A stretch of 64,000 nt of DNA from Centroberyx gerrardi (lineage: Eukaryota; Chordata; Actinopteri; Beryciformes; Berycidae), in assembly GCF_048128805.1 (NCBI RefSeq), contig NC_136012.1:10858225-10922224 (forward strand), given 5' to 3'. Both the position numbers and the translations under genes were made by a program. Positions 11,013 through 23,747 of this stretch are shown here, piece after piece; position 1 is the stretch's first letter; each line of letters opens with the position of its first letter. The notes beneath the pieces are model-generated. The model did no database searches. It had not been told where the DNA came from and saw only the letters and a program-made list of their open reading frames with translations.

Positions 11013-13418
11013 CTGCAGAGTGGAGGCTGCTGAGTCGCTAGTCTCTGTCATTCCTGTGCTCCTTGGTAAACTGGACACGATGTACCTGGAGCCCTTTGGC
11101 ACAGGCTGTCTAACCACCAGCTTTCCTTTCCTGGTCTCCGCTAGAAACAGACTGTACCAGTAGGCATCGTTGGAGACCAGAGTGGAATCTGCGATGGTGG
11201 AGTTCCTCTCACTGATCACACTGTTCCTACAGGGAGGAGCCGCTTTGCTGGGTTTGGGTTTCTGACACTTCAGCACGATGGTGACCAATATGGTGATCAA
11301 GAGGAGAAATGACACCGAGCCCAGACCGATGACCAAATACAGGTTTAAGTCTGAAAAGATGTCATATTCCAGAGGCACTTCAGTCATGTCAGAGTAGGCC
11401 TTAACGGCAGTCTCCACTGTGGACAGCTTGATGGTGACTGTAGCAGAGAGAGCAGGCTCCCCGTTGTCCTTGGCAATAACAACCAGTCGTTGGTGACGCG
11501 GATCTCTGTAACTGAACATTCTCATAGTCCGGATCTCTCCGTTGTATTGGTCCAGACTGAATAAGGTGGCGTCAGTCACCTGTAGAAACTGGTAGGAAAT
11601 CCGAGAGTTCTGTACCGAGTCGGTGTCTATGGCTATCACCTTGGCAACCAGAGAGCCTTTATCGGTGGATCTGGGGATTTTTTCCTCCACCGCTGAGCCG
11701 TGCGCGCGCCATGGAGAGACAATGACCGGAGTGTTATCGTTCTGGTCCACAATGATTATGTGGACGGTCACGTTACTGCTGAGTGGAGGAACACCAGAGT
11801 CTCTGGCCTCAATGTGGAAAAGGAACTCCTTCTCGATTTCATAGTCAAAGGTCTTTAGTGCGTAAAGATTACCGTTCTCTGGATTGATGGAGAACAGCAT
11901 GGACATGGAGGTGTTGGCGATCTCCTTCTCTAGGATGAAATAAACTAGATACTGGTTTTCATGGAGGTCTGGGTCAAACGCAGTGAGTGAATTTAGCAAG
12001 GCCCCGGGTGCATTATTTTCCATTACACGTATAGTGTAGAAGGACTGGGGGAACTGTGGAACATTGTCATTAACATCCAGTAGCTCTAAAGTCATAGTTT
12101 CATTGTCAGACAACGGAGGAGAACCTCTGTCTGTAACAGTGAAAGTGATGTCATATTCTGGAACTTTCTCACGATCTAATGGTTCTGAAACTACCAACTC
12201 AAAATAGCTACCAGAGGATTCTCTAAGTTTGAAAGGCATATTATCGGGAATATGGAGATCAACCACTCCGTTATCACCTGAATCTTTATCACTGACACTA
12301 ACCACTGCTATCACTGTATCTAATTCGATGTTTTCCTTGACTGGACTCCGAAACGATTTAATAGATATTTCTGGGTGATTGTCATTCATATCTTCAACTT
12401 GAATTGTTAGTTTACATTGCCCTGATAAGCTATTGGCTCCTTTATCTGTTGCAATAACTTCCATATCGTAGATCCTAAAATCTTCATAATTTAACATTCC
12501 CTTTACCGTTATCTCTCCGGTGCTGGGGTTAAGATGAAATGTCTCTTGCGTTTTCTCTGATGTATACAGACTATATGAGTATATTATATCAGAATTTGAC
12601 CCCTCGTCTAAGTCTGTTGCATTTAGATGAACAACAAGACTTCCAATGGGAGAATTTTCCATTATATTGATGTGGTAGTTGTCTTTATCAAATGTAGGGG
12701 CGTTGTCATTAGTGTCTAAAACATGAACAATAACGCTGGCAATCCCAGAACGTGTAGGTGTACCACCATCTACAGCTGTGAGTATTAAATTATGAATAGC
12801 CTGCTGCTCTCGGTCTAAAGTCTTTTTCAAAATCAAATCAGCAAACTTCGACCCATCTCTCCCTGTCTGAACTTCAATGTTAAAATGTTCACTTTCAGTC
12901 AGATGGTACGTTTTTACTGAATTGCTTCCAACATCTGGATCAACGGCGTTGCTCAGAGAGAATCTCTCCCCAGCTGGCGTTGACTCAGATATATCTAAAT
13001 GTATTGCGTCTCTTCGAAACTGTGGGGCGTTGTCGTTCATATCCAAAATTTCTAATTCTATATTAAATATTCGTAAAGGATTTTCAAGTGTTGCTTCCAT
13101 TTTCAAGTAGCACGATGTTAACATTTTTGTACAAAGATATTCCCTGTCAATCTTCTCTACAACATACAGTTCACCAGTCTCTTTGTTCACATCCAGATAT
13201 TTTTTATTGGCGATGATATCAAGACGCATCTTCCTCTTACTCAGTGTCTTAACATCCAAGCTGAGATCTGTAGCTAGATTGGCGACAACTGATCCTTCTT
13301 TCATTTCCTCGGGTATTGAATAATGAGTGACTGAAGACGATATGTGCTGAACGGTTGCAAAAAGAATAACGACCGACACGTACCTTTTCCATGACAGCAT
13401 TGTTACATACGACCCCAT
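11013..13418 (-). CDS. Gamma-type clustered protocadherin variable exon, unit 4
   Basis: 802 codons from the ATG at 13418 to the terminal CAG, followed by donor GTGATAC. The GTGAT donor start is weaker than GTGAG or GTAAG in the sister units, so splicing strength may differ. Signal peptide 1-29, EC1-EC6, TM, and a shared tail ending SDSAASTLQ. The EC1 loop is C-x6-C (CTKMLTSC), one residue shorter than in units 2 and 3, so the hypervariable loop changes length between neighbours. Promoter and signal peptide are almost the same as unit 2 (including an upstream in-frame ATG at 13460), whereas the 3' flank matches unit 3, suggesting a recombinant of the two. EC4 has SSGSYFELV, as in unit 6, where most have SSDNYFELV. 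Confidence 0.93.
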
Positions 13419-13593
13419 TGTTGTGTATCTGCGCTCCGTACGAAGCACTTTAGTCGGCAAAATGCATGGTCGCGATTACATGGAAATTTGGTATTGTTGT
13501 AATTTTGATCCAAGCGATATTTACTCGATCTTGATCCAATAGATATGTAGGCGATAAGAGGAAGGAAATTGTCTTAATTGTCCTGGGTCTGAG

Positions 13594-13615
13594 TTTCAGC
13601 ACCAGGGAGCTGTCC
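13594..13615. promoter_or_regulatory. RE1-half-site-like motif, unit 4 promoter
   Basis: TTTCAGCACC + AGGGAGCTGTCC on the plus strand, at the same offset from the ATG as in unit 2. Confidence 0.4.
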
Positions 13616-13683
13616 TCCTGTTTCAAGCTTTACCCCTCTGACTAGGATTTACTGTCATGGCGATCCTGGCCTCGTCTTTTTTC

Positions 13684-13708
13684 TAGTCAACAGCGCCACT
13701 CTATGCAT
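13684..13708 (-). promoter_or_regulatory. CSE/CGCT-box promoter element, unit 4
   Basis: GAGTGGCGCTGTTGACTA on the minus strand, about 277 nt upstream of the ATG; identical to units 2 and 3. Confidence 0.8.
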
Positions 13709-14052
13709 ATTATAAGACTCTGCAACTAACTCCATTCATCCTTTGTAGCTAAAATGCAACCGTATTTAGATAATAGGTGAAATTTAAAGGTAAGCTTAAG
13801 CTTATTAACTGCGGCAGTTGTTCCTGAAAAGAATCATTAGGTTGATAAAAACAACTATTACAGACTAATTTAATGCCTTATGTTAATCATTCTATGTTGG
13901 ATAATGGAAACTTAAACGATTCAAATTAGGATTTGTTTTTTATTTTATTTTTTTAACTTGTTTGTGGCTTGTGAAGAATATGCGATTTTATACACAACAT
14001 AGAAAACACCATATAAGATCTACAGAAACAAAGGTGGAAATTGACGTCTCAC

Positions 14053-16467
14053 CTGCAAAGTGGAGGCTGCTGACTCGCTAGTCTCTGTCATTCCTGTGCT
14101 CCTTGGTAAACTGGACACGATGTACCGGGAGCCCTTTGGCACAGGCTGTCTAACCACCAGCTTGCCTTTCCTGGTCTCCGCTAGAAACAGACTGTACCAG
14201 TAGGCATCGTTGGAGACCAGAGTGGAATCTGCGATGGTGGAGTTCCTCTCACTGATCACACTGTTCCTACAGGGAGGAGCCGCTTTGCTGGGCTTGGGTT
14301 TCTGACACTTGAGCACGATGGTGACCAATATGGTGATCAATAGCAGAAAGGACACCGAGCCCAGACCGATGACCAAATACAGGTTTAAGTCTGAAAAGAT
14401 GTCATATTCCAGAGGCACTTCTGTCATGTCAGAGTAGGCCTTAACGGCAGTCTCCACTGTGGACAGCTTGATGGTGACTGTAGCAGAGAGAGCAGGCTCC
14501 CCGTTGTCCTTGGCAATAACAACCAGTCGTTGGTGACGCGGATCTCTGTAACTGAACATTCTCATAGTCCGGATCTCTCCGTTGTATTGGTCCAGACTGA
14601 ATAAGGTGGCGTCAGTCACCTGTAGAAACTGGTAGGTAATCCGAGAATTCTGTACCGAGTCGGTGTCTATGGCTATCACCTTGGCAACCAGAGAGCCTTT
14701 ATCGGTGGATTTGGGGATCTTTTCCTCCACGACCGAGCCGTGCGCGCGCCATGGAGAGACAATGACCGGAGTGTTATCGTTCTGGTCCACAATGATTATG
14801 TGGACGGTCACGTTACTGCTGAGTGGAGGAACACCAGAGTCTCTGGCCTCTATGTGGAAAAGGAACTCCTTCTCAATCTCAAAGTCAAAGGTCTTTAGTG
14901 CGTAAAGATTACCGTTCTCTGGATTGATGGAGAACAGCATGGACATGGAGGTGTTGGCGATCTCCTTCTCTAGGATGAAATAAACTAGATACTGGTTTTC
15001 ATGGAGGTCTGGGTCGAACGCAGTGAGTGAACTTAGCAAGGCCCCAGGTGCGTTATTCTCCGTGACACGTATAGTATAAAAGGATTGAGGGAACTGTGGA
15101 ACATTGTCATTAACATCCAGTAGTTCTAAAGTCATAGTTTCATTGTCAGACAACGGAAGAGAACCTCTGTCTGTAACAGTGAAAGTGATGTCATATTCTG
15201 GAACTTTCTCACGGTCTAATGGTTCTGAAACTACCAACTCAAAATAGTTATCAGAGGATTCCCTAAGTTTGAAAGGCATATTATCGGGAATGTGAAGATC
15301 AACCATTCCGTTATCACCCGAATCTTTATCAGTGACACTAACCACTGCTATAACTGTGTCTAATTCTGTGTCTTCCTTGACAGAATTTTGAAACGATTTT
15401 ATGGAAATCTGAGGATGATTGTCATTCATGTCTTCCACTAAAATTGATATCTTCGTTTGCCCTGATAAGACATTGGCTCCTTTATCTGTTGCTACAACTT
15501 CCATATCATATAGCCTGAAATCCTCATAATTCAGCACTCCTTTTACTGTTATCTCACCAGTGTTAGGGTTCAGATTGAATGTCTCTTGTGTCTTTTCAGA
15601 AGTGTACAAGCTATACGTATATGCTATCTCTGCATTGGATCCCTCATCTAAATCAGTAGCATTAAGATGAAGCACAAGGCTTCCAATCGGTGAGTTTTCC
15701 ATTATTTCAATTCTATAGTGTTCTTTGCCAAATTTGGGGGCATTGTCATTTGTGTCTAGGACTCGAACTGCAATGCTGGCTGTACCGGTGCGTGAAGGTG
15801 TGCCGCCATCTACAGCAGTGAGTACTAGTTTATGAACAGCCTGCTTTTCTCGGTCTAGCGCCTTCTTTAAAATTAGATCTGCAAACTTCGATCCATCCCT
15901 TCCTGTCTGAATTTCAATGTTAAAATGTTCACTTTCACTCAAATGGTACGTTTTTACTGAATTTGAGCCAACATCCGGATCAACCGCATTGTTGACAGAG
16001 AATCTTTCACCAGCTTGGGTTGCTTCCAAAATGTCCAAGTTTATGGTGTCCCTCCTAAAATGAGGGGCGTTATCATTTATATCCATGAGCTCTATTTCAA
16101 TATAGAATATCCGCTGTGGGTTCTCTACTATAGCTTCAATTTTCAGAAAACATGACGTAGATGTCTTAGATGTGCAAAGATATTCACGGTCGATCCTCTC
16201 TACGATATATAGCTCCCCTGTTTCTTTGTTCACATCCAGATATTTCTTGTTTGCTATGACTTCCAAGCGCATCTTCCGTTTAGAAAGCATTTTTACATCG
16301 AGGCCTAGATCAGCAGCTAAATTAGCGACCACAGACCCTTCCTCCATTTCCTCGGGAATAGAATAGTGAGTAACCGCATAATTAGATTTTAAGATTGCAG
16401 CGAAAAGAAGAAATATCGAGACATACCTCCTCCAGTGTTTGTAAAAGAAATGTGCATCCATTGTCAC
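14053..16467 (-). CDS. Gamma-type clustered protocadherin variable exon, unit 5 (divergent N-terminal half)
   Basis: 805 codons from the first ATG at 16467 (MTMDAHFF; a second ATG two codons later is equally possible) to CAG before GTGAGAC. Signal peptide about 1-31, then VTHYSIPEEMEEGS. EC1-EC3 differ clearly from units 2-4, 6 and 7 and share features with unit 1 (EEMEEGSVVANLAADLG). From EC4 onward, and through the 3' flank to about 13850, the sequence is nearly identical to units 3 and 4. Cysteine loop CTSKTSTSC (C-x7-C). It has a TATA box, and its CSE belongs to the unit 1 subclass. The pattern suggests an older unit-1-like exon whose 3' half was overwritten by conversion. Confidence 0.93.
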
Positions 16468-16605
16468 TTCAGACCTGTCTTCTTCAGTTTTGTGAAAAAA
16501 ATAAACCCTTGCACGTCGTTAAGATTCCGGACATTTTTTTTAGCCTATCAAAGCCATATTCACAAAAATACACAGACCGTAAAATGTTTTTGGCCTACAT
16601 ACAGA

Positions 16606-16625
16606 TTCAGTACCGGGAGCTGTCC
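16606..16625. promoter_or_regulatory. Decayed RE1-half-site-like motif, unit 5 promoter
   Basis: The plus strand reads TTCAGTACCGGGAGCTGTCC, a two-change relative of the block in units 2-4, 6 and 7, about 150 nt upstream of the ATG. Confidence 0.3.
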
Positions 16626-16690
16626 ATTTGCCCGATTCACGTCTCAGCTCGACGACACAGTGTAATGGCGTTGATGGTCCCACAACAGAA

Positions 16691-16722
16691 TTTATATAAC
16701 TGGACAACAGCGACGCTGTGTG
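16691..16722 (-). promoter_or_regulatory. CSE-like element plus TATA box, unit 5
   Basis: Minus strand, in the direction of transcription: CAGCGTCGCTGTTGTCC (16701-16722) and then TTATATAAA (16691-16699). It lies about 245 nt upstream of the ATG. The GTCGCTG core is shared with unit 1 rather than the GGCGCTG core of the others. This is the only unit with an evident TATA box just downstream of the CSE. Confidence 0.6.
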
Positions 16723-17576
16723 CAAGGAACAAAGACATGCTTCCTTACGCCTGACTCTTAAATAAATGTTATGCTTTAGCCCTCATCCTTAGTTTTTCCT
16801 TATGGCTAATTAGCTCCTTCATACCTTGAATTCAGTGTTTTATGATCCTGCACGTTTTGAATTAAGTAGTATTATTCAGTGTAGTGATAACTACATTGCT
16901 TTTTGGTTAAGATATGTTTTCCAGCTGTTTTAAGGTAGCTCGCACTTTATCTCTACAAAGTGTACTTTTGTAGTTTAAATATTTTTTTTGTTTTGTTTGT
17001 TTTTTCTATGTGGTCATAGCGTTCCATTGGTCAATCAAGATCGAAATTACTTTGTTATTGAATTAGTGTTCATTTATCGCTTTTTGTGTGGTTCATCAGA
17101 GTTGTGCAGCATGAGCAGTAGGCGTGTCAAAAAAGCATGATACAGCATTGTTAAGCATTTGCGCTAGGAAGTTAATGATATAAATGTATTGCCTTTAGAT
17201 GATAATTTTGTCTCTGCATACGTTAGTCTAGTCCACTCTCATTTTATATTTTTAATACCTAGCTCTAGTCGCTCTTTTAGTTAACTGTATTAACCTTATT
17301 GCAAAACATCAAATTTATGATGAGACAAGACATGCTTTTGGGTAAATGAGAAGTCAAAAGCAATTTAGTAAAATTTGTGCTGTTGGCCTCATTTAAACTG
17401 TGGATTGCACATTTGTTTTATGAAGAGAAAATTGAATGTGATTTGAAAAATAATGGGGAAGATGTTTATAAATTAGGTAAACTAGAATTTATAGTATGTC
17501 TATTTACAAACATGATCATCAAATTATACAGCATATTCAGTTACACAGACGTATTGGATCAGTAAAGAAATCTCAC

Positions 17577-19985
17577 CTGCAGAGTGGAGGCTGCTGAGTC
17601 GCTAGTCTCTGTCATTCCTGTGCTCCTTGGTAAACTGGACACGATGTACCGGGAGCCCTTTGGCACAGGCTGTCTAACCACCAGCTTTCCTTTCCTGGTC
17701 TCCGCTAGAAACAGACTGTACCAGTAGGCATCGTTGGAGACCAGAGTGGAATCTGCGATGGTGGAGTTTCTCTCACTGATCACACTGTTCCTACAGGGAG
17801 GAGCCGCTTTGCTGGGCTTGGGTTTCTGACACTTGAGCACGATGGTGACCAATATGGTGATCAAGAGGAGAAATGACACCGAGCCCAGACCGATGACCAA
17901 ATACAGGTTTAAGTCTGAAAAGATGTCATATTCCAGAGGCACTTCTGTCATGTCAGAGTAGGCCTTAACGGCAGTCTCCACTGTGGACAGCTTGATGGTG
18001 ACTGTAGCAGAGAGAGCAGGCTCCCCGTTGTCCTTGGCAATAACAACCAGTCGTTGGTGACGCGGATCTCTGTAACTGAACATTCTCATAGTCCGGATCT
18101 CTCCGTTGTATTGGTCAAGACTAAATAAGGTGGCGTCAGTCACCTGTAGAAACTGGTAGGTAATCCGAGAGTTCTGTACCGCGTCGGTGTCTATGGCTAT
18201 CACCTTGGCAACCAGAGAGCCTTTATCGGTGGATCTGGGGATCTTTTCCTCCACCACCGAGCCGTGCGCGCGCCATGGAGAGACTATGACCGGAGTGTTG
18301 TCGTTCTGGTCCACAATGATTATGTGGACGGTCACGTTACTGCTGAGTGGAGGAACACCAGAGTCTCTGGCCTCAATGTGGAAAAGGAACTCCTTCTCGA
18401 TTTCATAGTCAAAGGTCTTTAGTGCGTAAAGATTACCGTTCTCTGGATTGATGGAAAACAGCATGGACATGGAGGTGTTGGCGATCTCCTTCTCTAGGAT
18501 GAAATAAACTAGATACTGGTTTTCATGGAGGTCTGGGTCAAACGCAGTCACGGAACTTAGCAAGGCCCCAGGTGCGTTATTCTCCATGACGCGGATAGTA
18601 TAGAAGGACTGTGGGAACTGTGGAACATTGTCATTAACATCCAGTAGTTCTAAAGTCATAGTTTCATTGTCAGACAACGGAGGAGAACCTCTGTCTGTAA
18701 CAGTGAAAGTGATGTCATATTCTGGAACTTTCTCACGGTCTAATGGTTCTGAAACTACCAACTCAAAATAGCTACCAGAGGATTCTCTAAGTTTGAAAGG
18801 CATGTTATCGGGAATATGGAGATCAACTACTCCATTATTACCTGAATCTTTATCACTGACGCTAACCACTGCTATCACTGTGTCTAATTCGATGTTTTCC
18901 TTGACTGGACTCTGAAACGATTTTATAGATATTTCTGGGTGATTGTCATTCATATCTTCAACTAAAATTGTTAGTTTACATTGCCCTGATAAGCTATTGC
19001 CTCCTTTATCTGTTGCAATAACTTCCATATCGTAGATCCTAAAATCTTCATAATTTAACATTCCCTTTACCGTTATCTCACCGGTGCTGGGGTTAAGATG
19101 AAATGCCTCTTGCGTTTTCTCTGATGTATATAGACTATATGAGTATATAATATCAGAATTTGACCCCTCGTCTAAGTCTGTTGCATTTAGATGAACAACA
19201 AGGCTTCCAATGGGAGAATTTTCCATTATATTTATATGGTAGTTGTCTTTGTCAAATGTAGGGGCGTTGTCATTAGTGTCTAAAACATGAACAATAATGG
19301 TAGCAGTACCTGAACGAGCAGGCGTACCGCCATCTACAGCTGTGAGTATGAAATTATGAACAGCCTGCTGTTCTCGGTCTAAATTCTTTTTCAGGATCAA
19401 TTCAGCAAACTTCGACCCATCTCTCCCAGCCTGAACTTCAATGGTAAAATGTTCACTTTCAGTCAGATGGTACGTTTTTACTGAATTGCTTCCAACATCT
19501 GGATCAACGGCATTGCTCAGAGAGAATCTCTCCCCAGCTGGTGTTGACTCAGATATGTCTAAATGTATTGCGTCTCTTCGAAATTGTGGGGCGTTGTCGT
19601 TCATATCCAAAATTTCTAGCTCTATATTAGATATTCGTAAAGGATTTTCAAGGATTACCTCCAGCTTTAGATAGCACGATGCTGAGGACTTTGAAGGACA
19701 AATATATTCCCTGTCAATCTTCTCCACAATATAGAGTTCACCAGTCTCTTTGTTCACATCCAGATATTTTTTACTGGCGATGATATCAAGACGCATCTTC
19801 CTCTTACTCAGTGTTTTAACATCCAAGCTGAGATCTGTAGCTAGGTTGGCAACAACTGATCCTTCTTTCATTTCCTCAGGTATGGAATAATGAGTGACTG
19901 AAGACGATATGTGCTGAACGGTTGAAAAAAGAATAACGAGCGAGACGTACCTTTTCCATGACAGCATTGTTACATACGAGTCCAT
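17577..19985 (-). CDS. Gamma-type clustered protocadherin variable exon, unit 6
   Basis: 803 codons from the ATG at 19985 (MDSYVTMLSWKRY; an in-frame ATG 19 codons upstream is less plausible because it displaces the signal peptide) to CAG before GTGAGAT. EC1-EC6, TM and tail as in the sister exons; EC1 loop CPSKSSASC (C-x7-C). Differences include AELILKKNLDRE in EC2 and NNGVVDLHI in EC4. Its 3' flank (about 16900-17577) is not of the unit 3/4/5 type: the last 200 nt match the flank of unit 8, and the more distal part matches the unit 1 flank near 230-520. Coding part and flank therefore have different histories. Confidence 0.93.
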
Positions 19986-20160
19986 TGTTGTGTATCTGTT
20001 CACCGTACGAAACACCTCAGTCGGCAAAATGCATGGTCGCAATTATATGGAAATTTGGTTTTGTTGTAGTTTTGATCCAAACGGTATTGATTCGATCTTC
20101 ATCCAATAGATATGTAGGCGATAAGAGGAAAGAAATTGTCTTATTTTTTCTGGGTGTGAG

Positions 20161-20182
20161 TTTCAGCACCAGGGAGCTGTCC
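20161..20182. promoter_or_regulatory. RE1-half-site-like motif, unit 6 promoter
   Basis: TTTCAGCACC + AGGGAGCTGTCC on the plus strand, about 180 nt upstream of the ATG. Confidence 0.4.
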
Positions 20183-20250
20183 GCTTGTTTCATGCTGTAG
20201 CCCTCTGACTATGATTTACTGTCATGGCGATCATTGCCTCGTCTTTTTTC

Positions 20251-20275
20251 TAGTCAACAGCGCCACTCTATGCAT
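20251..20275 (-). promoter_or_regulatory. CSE/CGCT-box promoter element, unit 6
   Basis: GAGTGGCGCTGTTGACTA on the minus strand, about 275 nt upstream of the ATG; identical to units 2-4. Confidence 0.8.
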
Positions 20276-20586
20276 ATTATAAAACTCTGCAACTAACACC
20301 ATCCATGCTTTGTAGCTAAAATGCAACCGTATTTAGACGATATGTGAAATTCAAAGGAAAACGTAACTGCTGCAGATGTTGCTGAAATGAATCACTAGGT
20401 TTATTAAGCCACTACAGCCTAGTTTAATACGTTAATCATTCTATGTTGGATAATGGAAATGTACATATGATTCAAATTGGGATTGTTTTTAAACTTGTTT
20501 ATGCTTTGTTAAGAACATGCCACTTTACACAAAACAAACAAACATTAAAAGATCTGCAGAAACAAGGGTGGAAATTGACGTCTCAC

Positions 20587-22974
20587 CTGCAAAGTGGAGG
20601 CTGCTGAGTCGCTAGTCTCTGTCATTCCTGTGCTCCTTGGTAAACTGGACACGATGTACCTGGAGCCCTTTGGCACAGGCTGTCTAACCACCAGCTTGCC
20701 TTTCCTGGTCTCCGCTAGAAACAGACTGTACCAGTAGGCATCGTTGGAGACCAGAGTGGAATCTGCGATGGTGGAGTTCCTCTCACTGATCACACTGTTC
20801 CTACAGGGAGGAGCCGCTTTGCTGGGCTTGGGTTTCTGACACTTGAGCACGATGGTGACCAATATGGTGATCAAGAGGAGAAATGACACCGAGCCCAGAC
20901 CGATGACCAAATACAGGTTTAAGTCTGAAAAGATGTCATATTCCAGAGGCACTTCTGTCATGTCAGAGTAGGCCTTAACGGCAGTCTCCACTGTGGACAG
21001 CTTGATGGTGACTGTAGCAGAGAGAGCAGGCTCCCCGTTGTCCTTGGCAATAACAACCAGTCGTTGGTGACGCGGATCTCTGTAACTGAACATTCTCATA
21101 GTCCGGATCTCTCCGTTGTATTGGTCCAGACTGAATAAGGTGGCGTCAGTCACCTGTAGAAACTGGTAGGTAATCCGAGAGTTCTGTACCGAGTCGGTGT
21201 CTATGGCTATCACCTTGGCAACCAGAGAGCCTTTATCGGTGGATCTGGGGATTTTTTCCTCCACCACCGAGCCGTGCGCGCGCCACGGAGAGACAATGAC
21301 CGGGGTGTTGTCGTTCTGGTCCACAATGATTATGTGGACGGTCACGTTACTGCTGAGTGGAGGAACACCAGAGTCTCTGGCCTCAATGTGGAAAAGGAAC
21401 TCCTTCTCGATCTCATAGTCAAAGGTCTTTAGTGCGTAAAGATTACCGTTCTCTGGATTGGTGGAGAACAGCATGGACATGGAGGTGTTGGCTATCTCCT
21501 TCTCTAGGATGAAATAAACTAGATACTGGTTTTCATGGAGGTCTGGGTCAAACGCAGTGAGGGAGCTTAGCAAGGCCCCAGGTGCATTGTTCTCAATTAC
21601 ACGTATAGTATAGTAGGACTGAGGGAACTGTGGAACATTGTCATTAACATCCAGTAGTTCTAAAGTCATAGTTTCATTGTCAGACAACGGAGGAGAACCT
21701 CTGTCTGTAACACTGAAAGTGATGTCATATTCTGGAACTTTCTCACGGTCTAATGGTTCTGAAACTACCAACTCAAAATAGTTATCAGAGGATTCTTTAA
21801 GTTTGAAAGGCATATTATCGGGAATATGAACATCAACTACTCCATTATCACCTGAATCTTTATCACTGACACTAATTACTGCTATCACTGTGTCTAATTC
21901 GATGTCTTCCTTGACTGGACTCTGAAATGATTTAATAGATATTTCTGGGTGATTGTCATTCATATCTTCAACTAGAATTGTTAGTTTACATTGCTCTGAT
22001 AAGCTATTGGCTCCTTTATCTGTTGCAATAACTTCCATGTCGTAGATCCTAAAATCTTCGTAATTTAGCATTCCCTTTACCGTTATATCTCCGGTGCTGG
22101 GGTTAAGATGAAATGTCTCTTGCGTTTTCTCTGATGTATACAGACTATATGAGTATATAATATCAGAATTTGACCCCTCGTCTAAGTCTGTTGCATTTAG
22201 ATGAACAACAAGGCTTCCAATGGGAGAATTTTCCATTATATTGATGCGGTAGTTTTCTTTGTCAAATGTAGGGGCGTTGTCATTAGTGTCTAAAACATGA
22301 ACAATAACGCTGGCAGTACCAGAACGAGTAGGCGTACCGCCATCTACAGCTGTGAGTATTAAATTATGAACAGCCTGCTGCTCCCTGTCTAAAATATTTT
22401 TCAAAATCAAATCAGCAAACTTCGAGCCATCTCTCCCTGTATGAACCTCAATGCTAAAATGTTCACTTTCACTCAAATGGTACGTTTTTACTGAATTGCT
22501 TCCAACATCTGGATCAACGGCATTGCTCAGAGAGAATCTCTCCCCAGCTGGCGTTGACTCAGATATATCTAAATGTATTGCGTCTCTTCGAAATTGCGGG
22601 GCGTTATCGTTCATATCCAAAATTTCTAGTTCTATATTAAAGATTCGTAAGGGGTTTTCCAGTATCACCTCCAGTTTAAGATAGCACGAAGATGACAGCT
22701 TGGTAGGGCAATTTTCCCTGTCAATCTTCTCCACAATATACAGTTCACCAGTCTCTTTGTTCACATCGAGGTACTTTTTATTGGCGATGATATCAAGACG
22801 CATCTTCCTCTTACTCAATGTTTTAACATCCAAGCTGAGATCTGTAGCTAGATTGGCAACAACTGATCCTTCTTTCATTTCCTCAGGTATTGAATAATGA
22901 GTAACTGAAGACAATATGTGCTGAACGGTTGAAAAAAGAATAACGACCGACACGTACCTTTTCCACGACCCCAT
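20587..22974 (-). CDS. Gamma-type clustered protocadherin variable exon, unit 7
   Basis: 796 codons from the ATG at 22974 (MGSWKRYVSVV, a signal peptide of about 23 residues, shorter than in units 2-4 and 6) to CAG before GTGAGAC. EC1-EC6, TM and tail as in the family. Where other units read DREYxC, EC1 here reads DRENCPTKLSSSC, so the usual aromatic is lost and the segment is one residue shorter. Single differences in the otherwise frozen C-terminal half include FSTNPENG for FSINPENG and QSYYTIRVIENN for QSFYTIRVMENN, so conversion has not fully erased variation here. The 3' flank is a more diverged relative of units 3-5. Confidence 0.93.
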
Positions 22975-23148
22975 TGTTGTGTGTCTGTTCTCCGTATGTA
23001 GCAGTTTAGTCGATAGAATGCATGTTTCCAGTTACATGGCAGTTTACTATTGTTAAGGTCTTGATCCGAACATATTAATGCGATCCTCATCCAAAGGATA
23101 TTCAAGCGCAAAATATAGTGAAATTGTCTTATGTATCTGTGATGGGGG

Positions 23149-23170
23149 TTTCAGCACCAGGGAGCTGTCC
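23149..23170. promoter_or_regulatory. RE1-half-site-like motif, unit 7 promoter
   Basis: TTTCAGCACC + AGGGAGCTGTCC on the plus strand, about 175 nt upstream of the ATG. Confidence 0.4.
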
Positions 23171-23239
23171 GCTTGATTCAATGCTTTACCCTCCTGACTA
23201 TGATTTACTGTCATGGCGATCATGGCCCCGTCTTTTATC

Positions 23240-23264
23240 TAGTCAACAGCGCCACTGCATGCAT
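23240..23264 (-). promoter_or_regulatory. CSE/CGCT-box promoter element, unit 7
   Basis: The minus strand has GCAGTGGCGCTGTTGACTAG, about 276 nt upstream of the ATG. Core identical to units 2-4 and 6, with one change in the 5' flank. Confidence 0.8.
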
Positions 23265-23747
23265 ATTATGAGACTCTGCAACTGACACCATTTTTGTATA
23301 GAAGCTAAAATGCAACCATATCTGACGATAGATTAAATTTAAAGGTGAGTTTAAGCTGCAGAAGTTGCTGAAGGAAATCCTTATCTTTTTTAAACCAATA
23401 CCTTAGACTAATTGATGAAGAAAATGTAAACTGGCGGCTTTTTTTTTTTTTTTTTTTTTTTTACTTATCTGTGTTCTGCGAAGAATATCATATTTTATGC
23501 AAAACAGAAAAAAGAATCAAACATTAAGAAAATCTACAGAGACAATGGTATAAATTGCCTCATTTAAACTGTGGACTGCACATTTGTTTTATGATGAGGA
23601 AATTGAATGTGATTTGAAAAATAATGGGGAAGATGTTTATAAATTAGGTAAACTAGAATTTACAGTATGTCTATTTACAAACATGATCATCAAATTATAC
23701 AGCATATTCAGTAACACAAACGTATTGGATCAGTAAAGAAATCTCAC

